A stretch of DNA of 41,705 nucleotides from Treponema sp. Lineage in GTDB: Bacteria; Spirochaetota; Spirochaetia; Treponematales; Breznakiellaceae. The translations under genes and the position numbers were made by a program. Below the pieces are notes generated by a model. The model saw only the letters and a program-made list of their open reading frames with translations. It made no database searches and was not told where the DNA came from. Below, piece by piece: positions 8,061-17,118 of this stretch (its first letter is position 1; every line of letters begins with the position of its first letter). The DNA lies in contig JAIRPG010000052.1 in the NCBI GenBank assembly GCA_031257105.1, forward strand, positions 1-41,705, written 5' to 3'.

Positions 8061-10037
8061 CGGCTTGCTTAAAACGGAATCGATAAGGTTTTTTAACCGC
8101 TGATCGAGGAATTTTCCGTCCTCCTGTTCGGGGTGAAGCGCTTTTTCGCTTACATAGTTGATTCCTTCCCGGAATTCGATTATGCCGTCGTCCCGGCTTT
8201 CGGGAGAGGGAACGGGTATCGGCGTGGGAACAGGTATTGGGATAGAAGCGGGTACATCGTTACTTTCATTGGCAAAGGGCGTATGCAGCAGGGACAAGCG
8301 GTAATTTGTATCAAGAGATTCCAGCATTGCCGCGGCTGAACCGGCCCAAACGGTAGTGTCATCGAGCCCCGAAAGTATGGAAGGAAAGGGAGACACAATC
8401 TCCAGCTCTTCCAATTTCTCCTGCGTCATATCCGGCTCCAATTCAGGGATAGGGCTCAACTCTATCTGCATGGCAATATCGGAAGCGCTTGAAGCCCCTG
8501 TTGCGCCAGGTTCTTCTTCGTTTTCCAGAATTTCTAATTCTTCCGGTTCACACAGTTCTTCAAGCTCCTCGGTTTTGCTGCCGTCATTCATCGCTTCCAG
8601 CTCTTCCAGTTCCTCATATCCCTCTGGGTGCGAGTCGGCGTCAAATTCCTGAACTTCCTCTAGCTCTTCGGCCTCTTCAAGCTCCTCAAGCGCTTCACCG
8701 TTTTCCTCCGTTTCGGTTTCTTTGGGAGCATCAACGGCCTTTACTTCTGGCGCCGGTTGAAGTGTTTGGTTTGAAAATGCCGCCAAGCCGGAATTATGAA
8801 GAATATGGCTCACCATCTCCCGCAGTTTGGCCTCATCGATTAAAGCGGGAACGGGCCTACGGGTATTGATAACCGCCACTAACTCCGCCCAGGAACGGTC
8901 GATAAAGGCGTCAAGCTCTTTTTCCTGCTTGCCCCGTTTTGGCCGGAGGTTCTTTTTGAGTTCAGCCCGAATATCTTCCCGGCGGCGCTCAAGGTTTCCG
9001 CTCCAACGGCTCCAATCCCCATCTTCTTTACGGCGTTCATATTCATCGATCAGCAAGGAGCGGAGTTTATTCAGGCGGGCCCCGGCAATGGCCAGCGGGT
9101 CTTGCCGGAGGTTGAGGAGCAGAAAGACCAGCAGGTAGAGCGTAAAGAAACAGGCTGCCAGGAGGAGCAGCCGCATAGAGGCGGAAAAGTTAAGGAGCGA
9201 TTCTTGTACAAATCTGCCCGTAAAGATCCCCTGGGCGGTCTTGGAAGAAACAAGAACAGAAGAAGTAGAATCCGCTAATTCCAGAGCCGTAAGTCCCTGT
9301 GTTCCACCGTTCCAGATGGATATGATAAGACTGATGAGCGTATCCTGCCCTATAGCGGGCAGTCTGGTGACAATTCCCGCCGGTTCGGCAACCAATGAAA
9401 CCGTTTCTCCAACTGATATACGGGCTTCTCCGGCAAGCCGTTCCGTCAGACCGTAGACAGAAAGGGTGAACAAGACGGTTCCCCGGTACACATCCTGGGA
9501 ATCATGGAAGGGAAAGGAAAAGATGATACGATCGTTTGCCTGATCGATGGTGATCTTTGGCGCTCCTTGGCTGGAAACCGCCAGGTTTTCAAAGGGAATC
9601 GCGCCGTCTTCGTAGTTCCGGTAGGCGACGGAAGCGGTATCCTGACGCAGAATGTCTGATTCAAGGGTTGAATAGTGGATTCGCCGTCCTCCGGCGTCAA
9701 TAAAGCGTATGGATTGCAGTCCGCTGATGTTTTCCAGCAAGAGCCCATAGAGCTTTGACCGCTCAAAAATATCTTCGGCGTTTTGATAGGGCAGAAAGCT
9801 CCGCTGTACCGCGTCTTCTTCCAGCGTCGCGGCAAAGCGGCCTTCAAGTTCGCTAAAATAATCTTCCACCGCGCCGGTATCCAGGTTAATTTCCCCGGTG
9901 AGCGCCTTGGTAATCGATGGGTTGTAGAAGCGGCTTTCTATCAGGTCAAAGAACCCCCTATAGGCCATTACCGCAAAGCCAGAGAAGAGAAACACAGAAA
10001 TAAACAGGCTTAACGCCGCTTTGTGGGGTATCGTCAC
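8049..10037 (-). CDS. Two-segment membrane protein with long acidic cytoplasmic tail, function unknown
   Basis: I do not recognise the family. The 662-residue protein starts with GTG at 10037, preceded by a good promoter and a modest CTGGAA ribosome site. A membrane segment at about 6-27 and another at about 288-310 enclose a 260-residue extracytoplasmic domain. That domain contains strands such as IRFIDAGGRRIHYST and DRIIFSFPF that resemble a Cache/PAS-like sensor. The cytoplasmic part has a basic helical region (about 315-395). It is followed by a highly acidic stretch (about 437-510) built on repeated EELEELEE units, and a proline-rich run near 598-612 (IPIPVPTPIPVP). No kinase, GGDEF or methyl-acceptor domain is visible. 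A sensor or scaffold role is only a guess. Confidence 0.75.
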   Translation of the reverse strand: MTIPHKAALSLFISVFLFSGFAVMAYRGFFDLIESRFYNPSITKALTGEINLDTGAVEDYFSELEGRFAATLEEDAVQRSFLPYQNAEDIFERSKLYGLLLENISGLQSIRFIDAGGRRIHYSTLESDILRQDTASVAYRNYEDGAIPFENLAVSSQGAPKITIDQANDRIIFSFPFHDSQDVYRGTVLFTLSVYGLTERLAGEARISVGETVSLVAEPAGIVTRLPAIGQDTLISLIISIWNGGTQGLTALELADSTSSVLVSSKTAQGIFTGRFVQESLLNFSASMRLLLLAACFFTLYLLVFLLLNLRQDPLAIAGARLNKLRSLLIDEYERRKEDGDWSRWSGNLERRREDIRAELKKNLRPKRGKQEKELDAFIDRSWAELVAVINTRRPVPALIDEAKLREMVSHILHNSGLAAFSNQTLQPAPEVKAVDAPKETETEENGEALEELEEAEELEEVQEFDADSHPEGYEELEELEAMNDGSKTEELEELCEPEELEILENEEEPGATGASSASDIAMQIELSPIPELEPDMTQEKLEELEIVSPFPSILSGLDDTTVWAGSAAAMLESLDTNYRLSLLHTPFANESNDVPASIPIPVPTPIPVPSPESRDDGIIEFREGINYVSEKALHPEQEDGKFLDQRLKNLIDSVLSKPAAH

Positions 10038-10068
10038 ATTTCGTTTCCAGAAAACAACCTTCTTTTAT

Positions 10069-10097
10069 ATGATAATAGCGGCTATTTCCCCGGTCAA
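10069..10097 (-). promoter_or_regulatory. Promoter of the acidic membrane protein gene
   Basis: On the minus strand TTGACC (10092-10097), 17 bases, TATCAT (10069-10074). Initiation would be near 10062, giving a leader of about 25 bases before the GTG at 10037. Confidence 0.6.
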
Positions 10098-10099
10098 TA

Positions 10100-10139
10100 G
10101 ACTTGTTCCGAACCCCGGTTGGTTTTCTGACAACTCTAT
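10100..10139. repeat. Dispersed palindromic repeat, copy R2
   Basis: GACTTGTTCCGAACCCCGG then GGTTTTCTGACAACTCTATT. It matches copy R1 at 4721 at both ends (GACTTGTTC-Y-GAA-M-CC and TTTCTGA..A.CTCTAT). It also shares CCCGGTTGGTT (10114-10124) with the complement of the partial copy near 41550. It lies between the divergent promoters of the acidic membrane protein gene and asnS. Confidence 0.6.
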
Positions 10140-10167
10140 TGTTTGAAGCGGGGATCGCTACTATAGT
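10139..10167 (+). promoter_or_regulatory. Promoter of asnS, leaderless arrangement
   Basis: TTGTTT (10139-10144), 17 bases, TATAGT (10162-10167). The -10 ends exactly six bases before the ATG at 10174, so the transcript should begin at or next to that ATG. No Shine-Dalgarno lies at usable distance; the nearest purine run (GGGGA) is 13 bases before the alternative ATG at 10168, which would fall upstream of the predicted transcript start. Confidence 0.6.
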
Positions 10168-10173
10168 ATGCCT

Positions 10174-11592
10174 ATGCTGCCATTACTTATCAAGGAAATT
10201 TTTACGCTGCCCCCCGGTCAGGATTTGGTGGTTCGGGGGTGGGTCAGGACAAAACGGGAGCTTAAAAACCTCGTTTTTGTGGAAGTAAACGACGGTTCCT
10301 GCTTCAAAAGCATCCAGTGTACCTTTGACTGCTCAGGGGGAGATCGGGGAATCTTTTCGCGGCTGGGGAGCCTTACCACCGGGGCCTCGGTTGAGATTCG
10401 GGGAAAGCTCGTCCCCTCTCCCGCCGCCGGCCAAGCGGTAGAAGTTCAGGCAACGGAACTCACCGTCACCGGGGAGGCCCCGGCGGAAGCTTCCGGAGAT
10501 ACGTCGGCGTACCCTTTGCAGAAGAAGCGACATTCTCTGGAATTTCTGCGGGAAATCGCCCATTTGCGTCCGCGAACCAATACCTTTGGCGCGGTAGCGC
10601 GGGTAAGGAACCGTATGGCATTCGCCGTTCACGAATTCTTCCAAGCCCGCTCTTTTCAGTACATCCATACCCCTATTATCACCGCCAGCGACGCCGAAGG
10701 CGCCGGGGCAATGTTCCAGGTTACAACGCTCAATCTGGAGGCATTGGCGGCGGGCTCACCTGCGGGCGGCGCGGTGGACTACAGCCAGGATTTCTTTGGC
10801 AAACGGGCCGGCCTAACCGTCTCCGGCCAGCTTGAGGCGGAAACATACGCAACCGCGCTCTCCAGGGTCTACACCTTTGGCCCTACCTTTCGGGCGGAGA
10901 ATTCCAACACCACCCGGCACCTGGCGGAGTTCTGGATGATCGAGCCGGAGGCGGCGTTCTTCCACCTCGAGGATAACATGACCTTGGCGGAGGATTTCCT
11001 CAAGAGTCTCTTTACCGCGGCCCTGAACGGCTGCGCCGACGACCTCGCCTTCTTCGACGCTCATATCGAGAAGGGGATTATCGAAACCTTGCAGTCGGTG
11101 GTTGATTCCCGGTTTACCCGGATAAGTTACACCAACGCGGTGGCGGAACTGGAAAAACACGCGGGGCTCTTTGAGTTCAAACCCTACTGGGGCTGCGATC
11201 TCCAGAGCGAACACGAAAAGTTTCTCACCGAATCGGTTGCCGCAGGCCCGGTGATTGTTACTGATTACCCTCGGGAGATCAAAGCCTTCTATATGAAACA
11301 GAACGATGATGGAAAAACCGTCCGGGCCATGGATGTCCTGGTTCCACGGCTGGGGGAGATCATCGGCGGCTCCGAGCGGGAAGAAAACCTGGAACGTCTG
11401 GAAGGGCGGATGGCGGAATTGGGGATGAACAAAGCGGACTATTCCTGGTATCTAGACCTGCGGCGCTACGGTACGGTTCCCCATTCAGGTTTTGGCCTGG
11501 GATTTGAGCGGCTCATCCAGTACATAACCGGCATGGCCAATATCCGGGACGTGATCCCTTATCCCCGGGCGGTGGGACAGGCGGAGTTTTGA
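10174..11592 (+). CDS. asnS: Asparaginyl-tRNA synthetase
   Basis: Charges tRNA-Asn with asparagine using ATP. From the ATG at 10174 the product is 472 residues. An N-terminal OB-fold anticodon-binding domain ([24 protein letters not shown], residues 18-41) leads to a class IIb catalytic core. Motif 2 is [21 protein letters not shown] and motif 3 is [13 protein letters not shown] near the end. The presence of [11 protein letters not shown] at the C-terminus fits AsnRS rather than AspRS. The ATG at 10174 is preferred over the one at 10168 because the -10 element ends at 10167. Having AsnRS implies direct asparaginylation rather than only amidation. Confidence 0.93.
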   Translation: MLPLLIKEIFTLPPGQDLVVRGWVRTKRELKNLVFVEVNDGSCFKSIQCTFDCSGGDRGIFSRLGSLTTGASVEIRGKLVPSPAAGQAVEVQATELTVTGEAPAEASGDTSAYPLQKKRHSLEFLREIAHLRPRTNTFGAVARVRNRMAFAVHEFFQARSFQYIHTPIITASDAEGAGAMFQVTTLNLEALAAGSPAGGAVDYSQDFFGKRAGLTVSGQLEAETYATALSRVYTFGPTFRAENSNTTRHLAEFWMIEPEAAFFHLEDNMTLAEDFLKSLFTAALNGCADDLAFFDAHIEKGIIETLQSVVDSRFTRISYTNAVAELEKHAGLFEFKPYWGCDLQSEHEKFLTESVAAGPVIVTDYPREIKAFYMKQNDDGKTVRAMDVLVPRLGEIIGGSEREENLERLEGRMAELGMNKADYSWYLDLRRYGTVPHSGFGLGFERLIQYITGMANIRDVIPYPRAVGQAEF

Positions 11593-11612
11593 TGTTCGTT
11601 CAGGTTGTAACG

Positions 11613-11641
11613 TTGACTTTAGAGACGCCGGGGACTATACT
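11613..11641 (+). promoter_or_regulatory. Strong sigma-70-like promoter of the lipoprotein pair
   Basis: TTGACT (11613-11618), exactly 17 bases, TATACT (11636-11641); five of six consensus bases in each. Initiation near 11648 would leave a leader of about 27 bases with an AAAGGAA ribosome site before the ATG at 11675. Confidence 0.7.
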
Positions 11642-11674
11642 CATAAGAGGATTACGTTCTTCAAAGGAACTGTT

Positions 11675-12565
11675 ATGCGCTTTTCATTATCAAAAAGTCG
11701 GCGCTTGATGAAGATGTACTGTGTAAAGGGTATGTTTCTGGCGAGCCTGATTCTCGTTTTCTGTTTCAGCGCGTGCCATAGTGCGCCGTCCACGTCTTCA
11801 CCGGTACAGGGGTTGAAATTTCAATCCCAAAACTGGAAAGAAACGATAGAACTCAACCTTGAGAGCGCCGGCGGGAAGCCCCGGATGTTGATTACGCTGA
11901 CGTTACTAGACTTACCGGAGGCTCCGAACTCCCCCGACATAGAAGTTCGGCGGAATCTACGGCAGGCCATGCGGCAGTCAATCTACGATAACAAAGAACC
12001 GAGCGCGTATGCTCAAAGCATCATCAGTGACTACCGGGTTCAATATCTTCAACAGAACGAGTTTTTGAAAGATTTTCCCGAATGGCCCCTTGATGGGTTA
12101 AATTGGGATTTTACTGAATATGTCAATGTAGAAGCGTCTCCCGAAGGTTCCCAGAGCAGGGTATTCAGCCGGAACAGGATATACTACCTCGGCGGCGACC
12201 ACGGCAGAGAGGAGAAAATTTATTTTGTCGCCGGCGAGGGGATACCGGATATGCTTACGCTGGATTATTTTATTCGGGGAGGCGCCGGCTCCTCCATACT
12301 CGCTGAACGGCTCGTAAGGGAACTGCGCCGGCTGAAGGGCCTCGCCGATAATGTCCCGCTCAGTACGGGCGGCTTTTCTACGGACAACATCGAAGTACCG
12401 GATAACTTTTTTATCAATTCAGAGGGTATAGGGTTCCGGTGGAACACCGCCGAGATAGCCCCCTATGACGAAGGGTTCTTCGAGGTTGTCATCCCCTATA
12501 GCCGGCTGCAGGACATCATGACGCCCCAGGGCCGGGATGTGATTGGGCCAAAAGCCCAACTGTAA
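11675..12565 (+). CDS. DUF3298-type lipoprotein 1
   Basis: A 296-residue lipoprotein. The signal peptide has a basic start, a hydrophobic core (MFLASLILVFCF) and the lipobox FSAC at residues 31-34. The C-terminal region resembles the DUF3298/RsiV-like domain of bacterial envelope proteins, in particular GIGFRWNTAEIAPYDEGFFEVVIPYSRL (about 255-282); the middle region would be its DUF4163-like partner. The start is supported by AAAGGAA seven bases upstream. It is the first of two tandem paralogues. Some DUF3298 proteins sense or bind lysozyme or peptidoglycan, but no anti-sigma segment is present here, so a cell-envelope role is only inferred. Confidence 0.75.
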   Translation: MRFSLSKSRRLMKMYCVKGMFLASLILVFCFSACHSAPSTSSPVQGLKFQSQNWKETIELNLESAGGKPRMLITLTLLDLPEAPNSPDIEVRRNLRQAMRQSIYDNKEPSAYAQSIISDYRVQYLQQNEFLKDFPEWPLDGLNWDFTEYVNVEASPEGSQSRVFSRNRIYYLGGDHGREEKIYFVAGEGIPDMLTLDYFIRGGAGSSILAERLVRELRRLKGLADNVPLSTGGFSTDNIEVPDNFFINSEGIGFRWNTAEIAPYDEGFFEVVIPYSRLQDIMTPQGRDVIGPKAQL

Positions 12566-12612
12566 TGCTGTATAATACGGTCACTCAATCATTAAGGATA
12601 AAGGATTTTGTT

Positions 12613-13530
12613 ATGATCGCAACTTCAAAATTGTTCGTGTTTTTAACGGGAAAATCTTACCGTTACCGGGGCCTTTTAAGCGCCGCAGCTCTGATTCTCG
12701 TCATCGGCCTTAACGCCGCCTGTACGAGCGAGCCTCCTCCCGCAGCTTCACCGCCTCCGCCGCTCAAATTTTCGTCTCAGACTTACAAGGAGGTCGTTGA
12801 GCTGAATATCGAAGGGATAGACGCCAAACCCCAGATGGCGATTAGCCTTGAACTCATCGATCTTCCTGAGGTGCCTGAATCTTCTAACGCGGAGCTGAGG
12901 AGGACGGTGCGGCAGTTCTTGCGGCGGAACCTTTACGGCGGTAAGGAACCGGGGGATTACGCAAAGGCTATTATCGATGACCTCCGGACCAACTACCTAA
13001 AACAAACGGAAATCGTCAAGGAAAATCCTAACCTGGCTCTGGCGGCGTCTATGAACTGGGAATACCTTGAAAAAGTAGAAGTAGAGACCCTTCCGGAGGG
13101 GGCGCAAAACTGGGTATTCAGCCAGAGCCTCTATCAAATTGCGGGCGGCGCGCATGGTTCAAGCTCAAAACGCTACTTTGTTGCCGGTGAAACGGGAACA
13201 GATCCGCTCAAGGTGGAAAATTTTATCCAGGGCGGCGTCGAATCCACCGCGCTGAACGCGCTTTTGACACAAGCGTTGCGCCGCGCCAAAGGGCTTTCTG
13301 ATAACACCCCCCTCAGTCAGGGCGGTTTCTTTGAAGACAAGGTAGAAACACCGGAAAATTTCTTTATAAGTCCCGACGGTATAGGCTTCCACTGGGATCC
13401 TATTCAAATCGCGCCTTATTCGGAAGGCCAGATAGAGGCGGTTATTCCCTATGCTGAGTTGGCGGATATTCTGACCGATCAGGGGCGTTCCCTGGTTGCG
13501 GAACCACCCGCGCCACCTACGGCGGAGTAA
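12613..13530 (+). CDS. DUF3298-type lipoprotein 2, paralogue of the preceding gene
   Basis: A 305-residue lipoprotein with signal peptide and lipobox NAAC. It then follows its neighbour closely: LKFSSQTYKEVVELNIEG matches LKFQSQNWKETIELNLES, LSQGGFFEDKVETPENFFISPDGIGFHWDP matches the equivalent in lipoprotein 1, and IAPYSEGQIEAVIPYAEL closes the DUF3298-like domain. The frame is open from 12565, overlapping the preceding stop, but 12613 is preferred: AAGGATAAAGGA precedes it and the signal peptide starts there. Upstream a TATAAT at 12570-12575 could give a separate transcript, though no good -35 is seen. The last 52 bases overlap the convergent parC gene. Confidence 0.75.
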   Translation: MIATSKLFVFLTGKSYRYRGLLSAAALILVIGLNAACTSEPPPAASPPPPLKFSSQTYKEVVELNIEGIDAKPQMAISLELIDLPEVPESSNAELRRTVRQFLRRNLYGGKEPGDYAKAIIDDLRTNYLKQTEIVKENPNLALAASMNWEYLEKVEVETLPEGAQNWVFSQSLYQIAGGAHGSSSKRYFVAGETGTDPLKVENFIQGGVESTALNALLTQALRRAKGLSDNTPLSQGGFFEDKVETPENFFISPDGIGFHWDPIQIAPYSEGQIEAVIPYAELADILTDQGRSLVAEPPAPPTAE

Positions 13531-15449
13531 GAGGCAACTTCAACGCCTTTTACTTCCTTGTTGGAAAGCCTTATTCCCCCCGCTTTAAGGCCCCGGATAG
13601 CGTAATCCTGGGCCTTAAACGTTTCCTGGACTTTCTTGAGCCGGGGTTTGGCCGCATAGGTAAGGGTAAAGCTGAACTGCTCTCTGGTGTCTATGTGAAG
13701 CACAACCGCTCCTTCGGGAACCAGAGCATATTCTTTATTCATGATCCAGCCTTCGATGACGCAGCGTTTGATGCAGGGGTAGCCGGTTTCGGCCTCCCGG
13801 TAGATTATGCTAAAGACCGTCTCGATAAGGCGTTCTTTGTCCGCCACAGAGATCCACCACGCGCCTGCGCCGATGAAAGCTTTCTCCGGCACATCCGTTA
13901 CGGAGTAACTGCCATTGTTGCGAAGGGTAAGGATCCGGTCAAAAGGCGATACTTCGGCTATCGTCTCTCCGGTAACGGCGGTACCCAGGTAGCCTGTCTG
14001 TCGGTCGTACTTGAGTTCCAGATCTTTCTTTACCACTTCCTTGACATCTACTTTTTCAAAAACGCCTACGCTGGTTTTTCGAGCGCCTTTCCCCACTTCT
14101 TCATTCTGTTTAACCTTGGCGATAATCGCGTTCAGAAAATTCAGGGCGTAGGTTACGATATTCCGCAGGTGGCCGTTGATCTCCTTGATACGGGCTTGAA
14201 TTTCCTCCATTTCGGCTTGGGCCTTGTTGATGTCGTAAAGAGAAATTCGCCGGATAGGGATCTTGAGGAGGTGTTCCACATCGTCACCGCTTACCCCCCG
14301 GGGCCCCACTTCCTTTGCAAAGGGAACAAAACCATCTAAAACCGCTTTGGCTACCCCTTCGGCGGTTTTCATTTTTTCGATAGCTTTATAGATCCGCTCT
14401 TCAACAAAGATTCGTTCCAGGGTGCGCCGGTGAAGCTTATCCTGGAGTTCCTGCTTTTCCAGTTCCAGCTCTTTGGTGAGGATTTTTACCAATTGTTTAG
14501 CGTGGTACTTGATAACCTCAGTTACGGTCATAATCGAGGGAAGCCCGTCTTTGATCACCAGAAGGTTTACCGAAATGCTCTGCTCACATTCGGTGAAAGC
14601 AAAGAGGGCATCCACCGTTTCTTCAGCGTAGATCCCGCGAGCCATCTTGATCTCAATCTCTACGTTTTCGGTGGTAAAGTCGTTGATGGACTGGATCTTA
14701 ATACGTCCCGCTTTGGCGGCGGTTTCGATACTGTTGATGATACTTTCCGTGGTGGAACCGAAGGGCAGTTCCCTGATAAGAATTCGTTTTGGATCCGAAG
14801 TATCTAGCTTTGCCCTAACCAGCACTTTGCCGTTCCCGTCCCGGTAATCCGATACATCTACCATGCCGCCGGTGGGAAAGTCCGGGTAAAGCTGAAATTT
14901 CTTACCTTCCAGGCACGCTTTCTCCGCTTCCAGCACCTCAAGGATGTTGTGAGGGAGTATCTTCGTACTCATACCCACGGCAATACCCTCGGCGCCCATA
15001 ACCAGCACCGCCGGTATCTTGGCAGGAAAGAGCACAGGCTCTTTGTTCCTCCCATCGTAAGAATCCGCATAAGGGGTAAGCTTGGGATTGTAGAAGAGAT
15101 CTTTAGACAGCGGAGAAGCCCGACATTCGATGTACCGCACCGCCGAAGCCTCGTCGCCGGTGTAGATGTTCCCGAAATTCCCCTGCCGGTCTATGAAGTA
15201 TTCTTTATTGGCCAGCACCACCAAGGCGGAACCAATGGATGCATCCCCATGGGGGTGATATTTCATGCACTCCCCAACGATATTGGCCACCTTGTGAAAC
15301 TTGCCGTCATCTTTCTCGAACAGGGTGTGGAGAATCCTCCGCTGTACCGGCTTAAGGCCGTCTTCCAGATCCGGAATGGCCCGATCTTTGATCACATAAG
15401 ATGCATATTCCAGAAAGTTACGATCAAATAGGTTTTTTATGAATGCCAT
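13479..15449 (-). CDS. parC: DNA topoisomerase IV subunit A (short ParC/GyrA2 type)
   Basis: A type IIA topoisomerase breakage-rejoining subunit. It would pair with a ParE-like ATPase subunit, not in this window, to decatenate or relax DNA. From the ATG at 15449 it has 656 residues. Visible features are the winged-helix region (LKPVQRRILHTLF, YHPHGDASIGSALVVLAN) with the catalytic tyrosine in AVRYIECR (residue 106), then KIPAVLVMGAEGIAVGMSTKILPHN and the coiled-coil tower. At about 200 residues after the tower, the C-terminal domain is shorter than in GyrA and lacks an obvious GyrA box, which favours the topo IV class. A TTG three codons upstream is a possible alternative start. The gene begins 37 bases downstream of pgi. 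Confidence 0.85.
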   Translation of the reverse strand: MAFIKNLFDRNFLEYASYVIKDRAIPDLEDGLKPVQRRILHTLFEKDDGKFHKVANIVGECMKYHPHGDASIGSALVVLANKEYFIDRQGNFGNIYTGDEASAVRYIECRASPLSKDLFYNPKLTPYADSYDGRNKEPVLFPAKIPAVLVMGAEGIAVGMSTKILPHNILEVLEAEKACLEGKKFQLYPDFPTGGMVDVSDYRDGNGKVLVRAKLDTSDPKRILIRELPFGSTTESIINSIETAAKAGRIKIQSINDFTTENVEIEIKMARGIYAEETVDALFAFTECEQSISVNLLVIKDGLPSIMTVTEVIKYHAKQLVKILTKELELEKQELQDKLHRRTLERIFVEERIYKAIEKMKTAEGVAKAVLDGFVPFAKEVGPRGVSGDDVEHLLKIPIRRISLYDINKAQAEMEEIQARIKEINGHLRNIVTYALNFLNAIIAKVKQNEEVGKGARKTSVGVFEKVDVKEVVKKDLELKYDRQTGYLGTAVTGETIAEVSPFDRILTLRNNGSYSVTDVPEKAFIGAGAWWISVADKERLIETVFSIIYREAETGYPCIKRCVIEGWIMNKEYALVPEGAVVLHIDTREQFSFTLTYAAKPRLKKVQETFKAQDYAIRGLKAGGIRLSNKEVKGVEVASYSAVGGAGGSATRERP

Positions 15450-15486
15450 GATCTTCAAACGGCCCGCAGACCGAGCGCGCGCGGGA

Positions 15487-17112
15487 CTATACCTCCAAGA
15501 GACGGCTGTAACCGTCGAGGGCGGAATCCCCGGAGCCGGAACCGGCTTTGGCGGCTAGAACCTGCTTGGTGAGAATCTTCCCCAACTGAACCCCCTCCTG
15601 ATCGAAGCTGTTCAGGTTCCACACAAAGCCCTGAAACATTACCTTGTTCTCGTAGTGGGCCAGGAGCGCCCCCAGCGCCGTGGGGGTGAGCCGCTTCCCG
15701 TAAATGAGGCTTGAGGGTCGTCCGCCCAGGAATTCCTTATTTCGGTTGCCGTCCCCTTTGCCCTTGGCAAAAGCCACAATCTGAGCGGCTAGGTTAGCCT
15801 TGAGCTTGGTCTGACTCATCGAGCCGTCCACGGTTACGTCATCCCCCCGCTGGCTTTCGGTGAAGCCCACAAACTGGAGGGGCGTTACGTCCGTGCCTTG
15901 GTGGAGGAGTTGGTAGAAAGAGTGCTGGCCGTTGGTACCGGGCTCGCCAAAAACTACCGGGCCTGTGGCGTAAGCAACGGGGCTGCCGTCCCGGTTAACC
16001 CGCTTGCCGTTAGATTCCATATCAAGCTGCTGCAGGTGGGCGGGGAAGCGGGACAGCGCCTGGCTGTAGGGGAGTACCGCTGTGTAGGGGAGGGATAGGA
16101 AGTTCCGCTCCCACACGCCGATAAGAGCGTCTAAGAGCGCCCCGTTTTTCAGGATGTTTGGTTCCAGGGCCAGGGTATCCGCCTGATACGCGCCGGCGAG
16201 GAATTCCCGAAACACTTCCGGGCCAAAAGCCAGGGAGAGAATCACCCCGCCTACCGCTGACGATGAAGAATAGCGCCCGCCGATAAAGTCATCAATATAG
16301 AAGGAATCCAGGTACGCCGGGTTGTGGGCCAGGGGGCTGGTCTCGCTGGTTACCGCCGCTATATGTTTGCTCGGATCCAGGCCCGCCTTCTGGAGCTTGT
16401 CCTTGATGAAGAGCTCGTTTGCCAGGGTTTCCTGGGTGGTTCCGCTCTTAGACACCAGGATAAAGACCGTCTCTTCCAGGGGAACCGATGCGGCGATCTG
16501 GGATGCGTCGTCGGGATCGACATTGGAGATAAACTTTGCCTGGAGACGCCGTTTACCCTCCACGGCGGCCCAATTCTCCAGGGCCAGGTACAGCGCCCGG
16601 GGCCCCAGATCCGAGCCGCCGATACCGATCTGTACCACCGTGGTGAACGCCTTGCCGGTAGCGCCCCGGAGCTTCCCGCTGTGTACATCGGCGGCAAAGG
16701 CGGAAAAGCGATCCAACTCGGCGGCGTAGAATTTGCCCAGATCCTTCCCCCCATGGATCACCGCCTTGCCGGTAGCGGTTTTGCCATCCTTGCCCCGCAG
16801 AAGGTGGTGGAGTACCAGCCGTTTTTCCCCGGTGTTGATTACCTCCCCTTCCAGGAGCAGACGGTACTTCCCGATGAGATCCTGCTCGTCCGCCAGAGCT
16901 TGCAGCGCCTCCAACACCGGCTCATCCACCGCTTTAGCCGCCCATGAATAGGTCAGCCCACCCGCCAGGGGAACCACGCTTTTTTGTACCCGCTCCACAT
17001 TCAACAGCTTGGCGTAATCAAACGTGAGCGAACCGGCGCCCGTGTATCGAGACGCCAGATTCTGCAGCCGTCCATAGGCCGCAGTCTTGTCAAAATCAGT
17101 CCACCTCATCAT
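15487..17112 (-). CDS. pgi: Glucose-6-phosphate isomerase
   Basis: Interconverts glucose-6-phosphate and fructose-6-phosphate in glycolysis; cytoplasmic. 541 residues, the normal size for the family. Motifs include VVQIGIGGSDLGPRALY, FILVSKSGTTQETLANE, GGRYSSSSAVGG, DMESNGKRV and the C-terminal FDQEGVQLGKIL. AGGAGG is followed by two adjacent ATG codons; the second (17109) has better spacing, so the protein may begin one residue later. It starts seven bases after argR ends, with its ribosome site in the argR stop region, so the two are cotranscribed. It supplies the substrate of the phosphofructokinase at 37798. Confidence 0.95.
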   Translation of the reverse strand: MMRWTDFDKTAAYGRLQNLASRYTGAGSLTFDYAKLLNVERVQKSVVPLAGGLTYSWAAKAVDEPVLEALQALADEQDLIGKYRLLLEGEVINTGEKRLVLHHLLRGKDGKTATGKAVIHGGKDLGKFYAAELDRFSAFAADVHSGKLRGATGKAFTTVVQIGIGGSDLGPRALYLALENWAAVEGKRRLQAKFISNVDPDDASQIAASVPLEETVFILVSKSGTTQETLANELFIKDKLQKAGLDPSKHIAAVTSETSPLAHNPAYLDSFYIDDFIGGRYSSSSAVGGVILSLAFGPEVFREFLAGAYQADTLALEPNILKNGALLDALIGVWERNFLSLPYTAVLPYSQALSRFPAHLQQLDMESNGKRVNRDGSPVAYATGPVVFGEPGTNGQHSFYQLLHQGTDVTPLQFVGFTESQRGDDVTVDGSMSQTKLKANLAAQIVAFAKGKGDGNRNKEFLGGRPSSLIYGKRLTPTALGALLAHYENKVMFQGFVWNLNSFDQEGVQLGKILTKQVLAAKAGSGSGDSALDGYSRLLEV

Positions 17113-17118
17113 ATCCTC

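Noticed and set aside
12543-12559. TTGGGC-CAAAA-GCCCAA hairpin at the end of lipoprotein 1 as a terminator
   Set aside because: It lies inside the coding sequence and no T run follows; the second lipoprotein starts just after.
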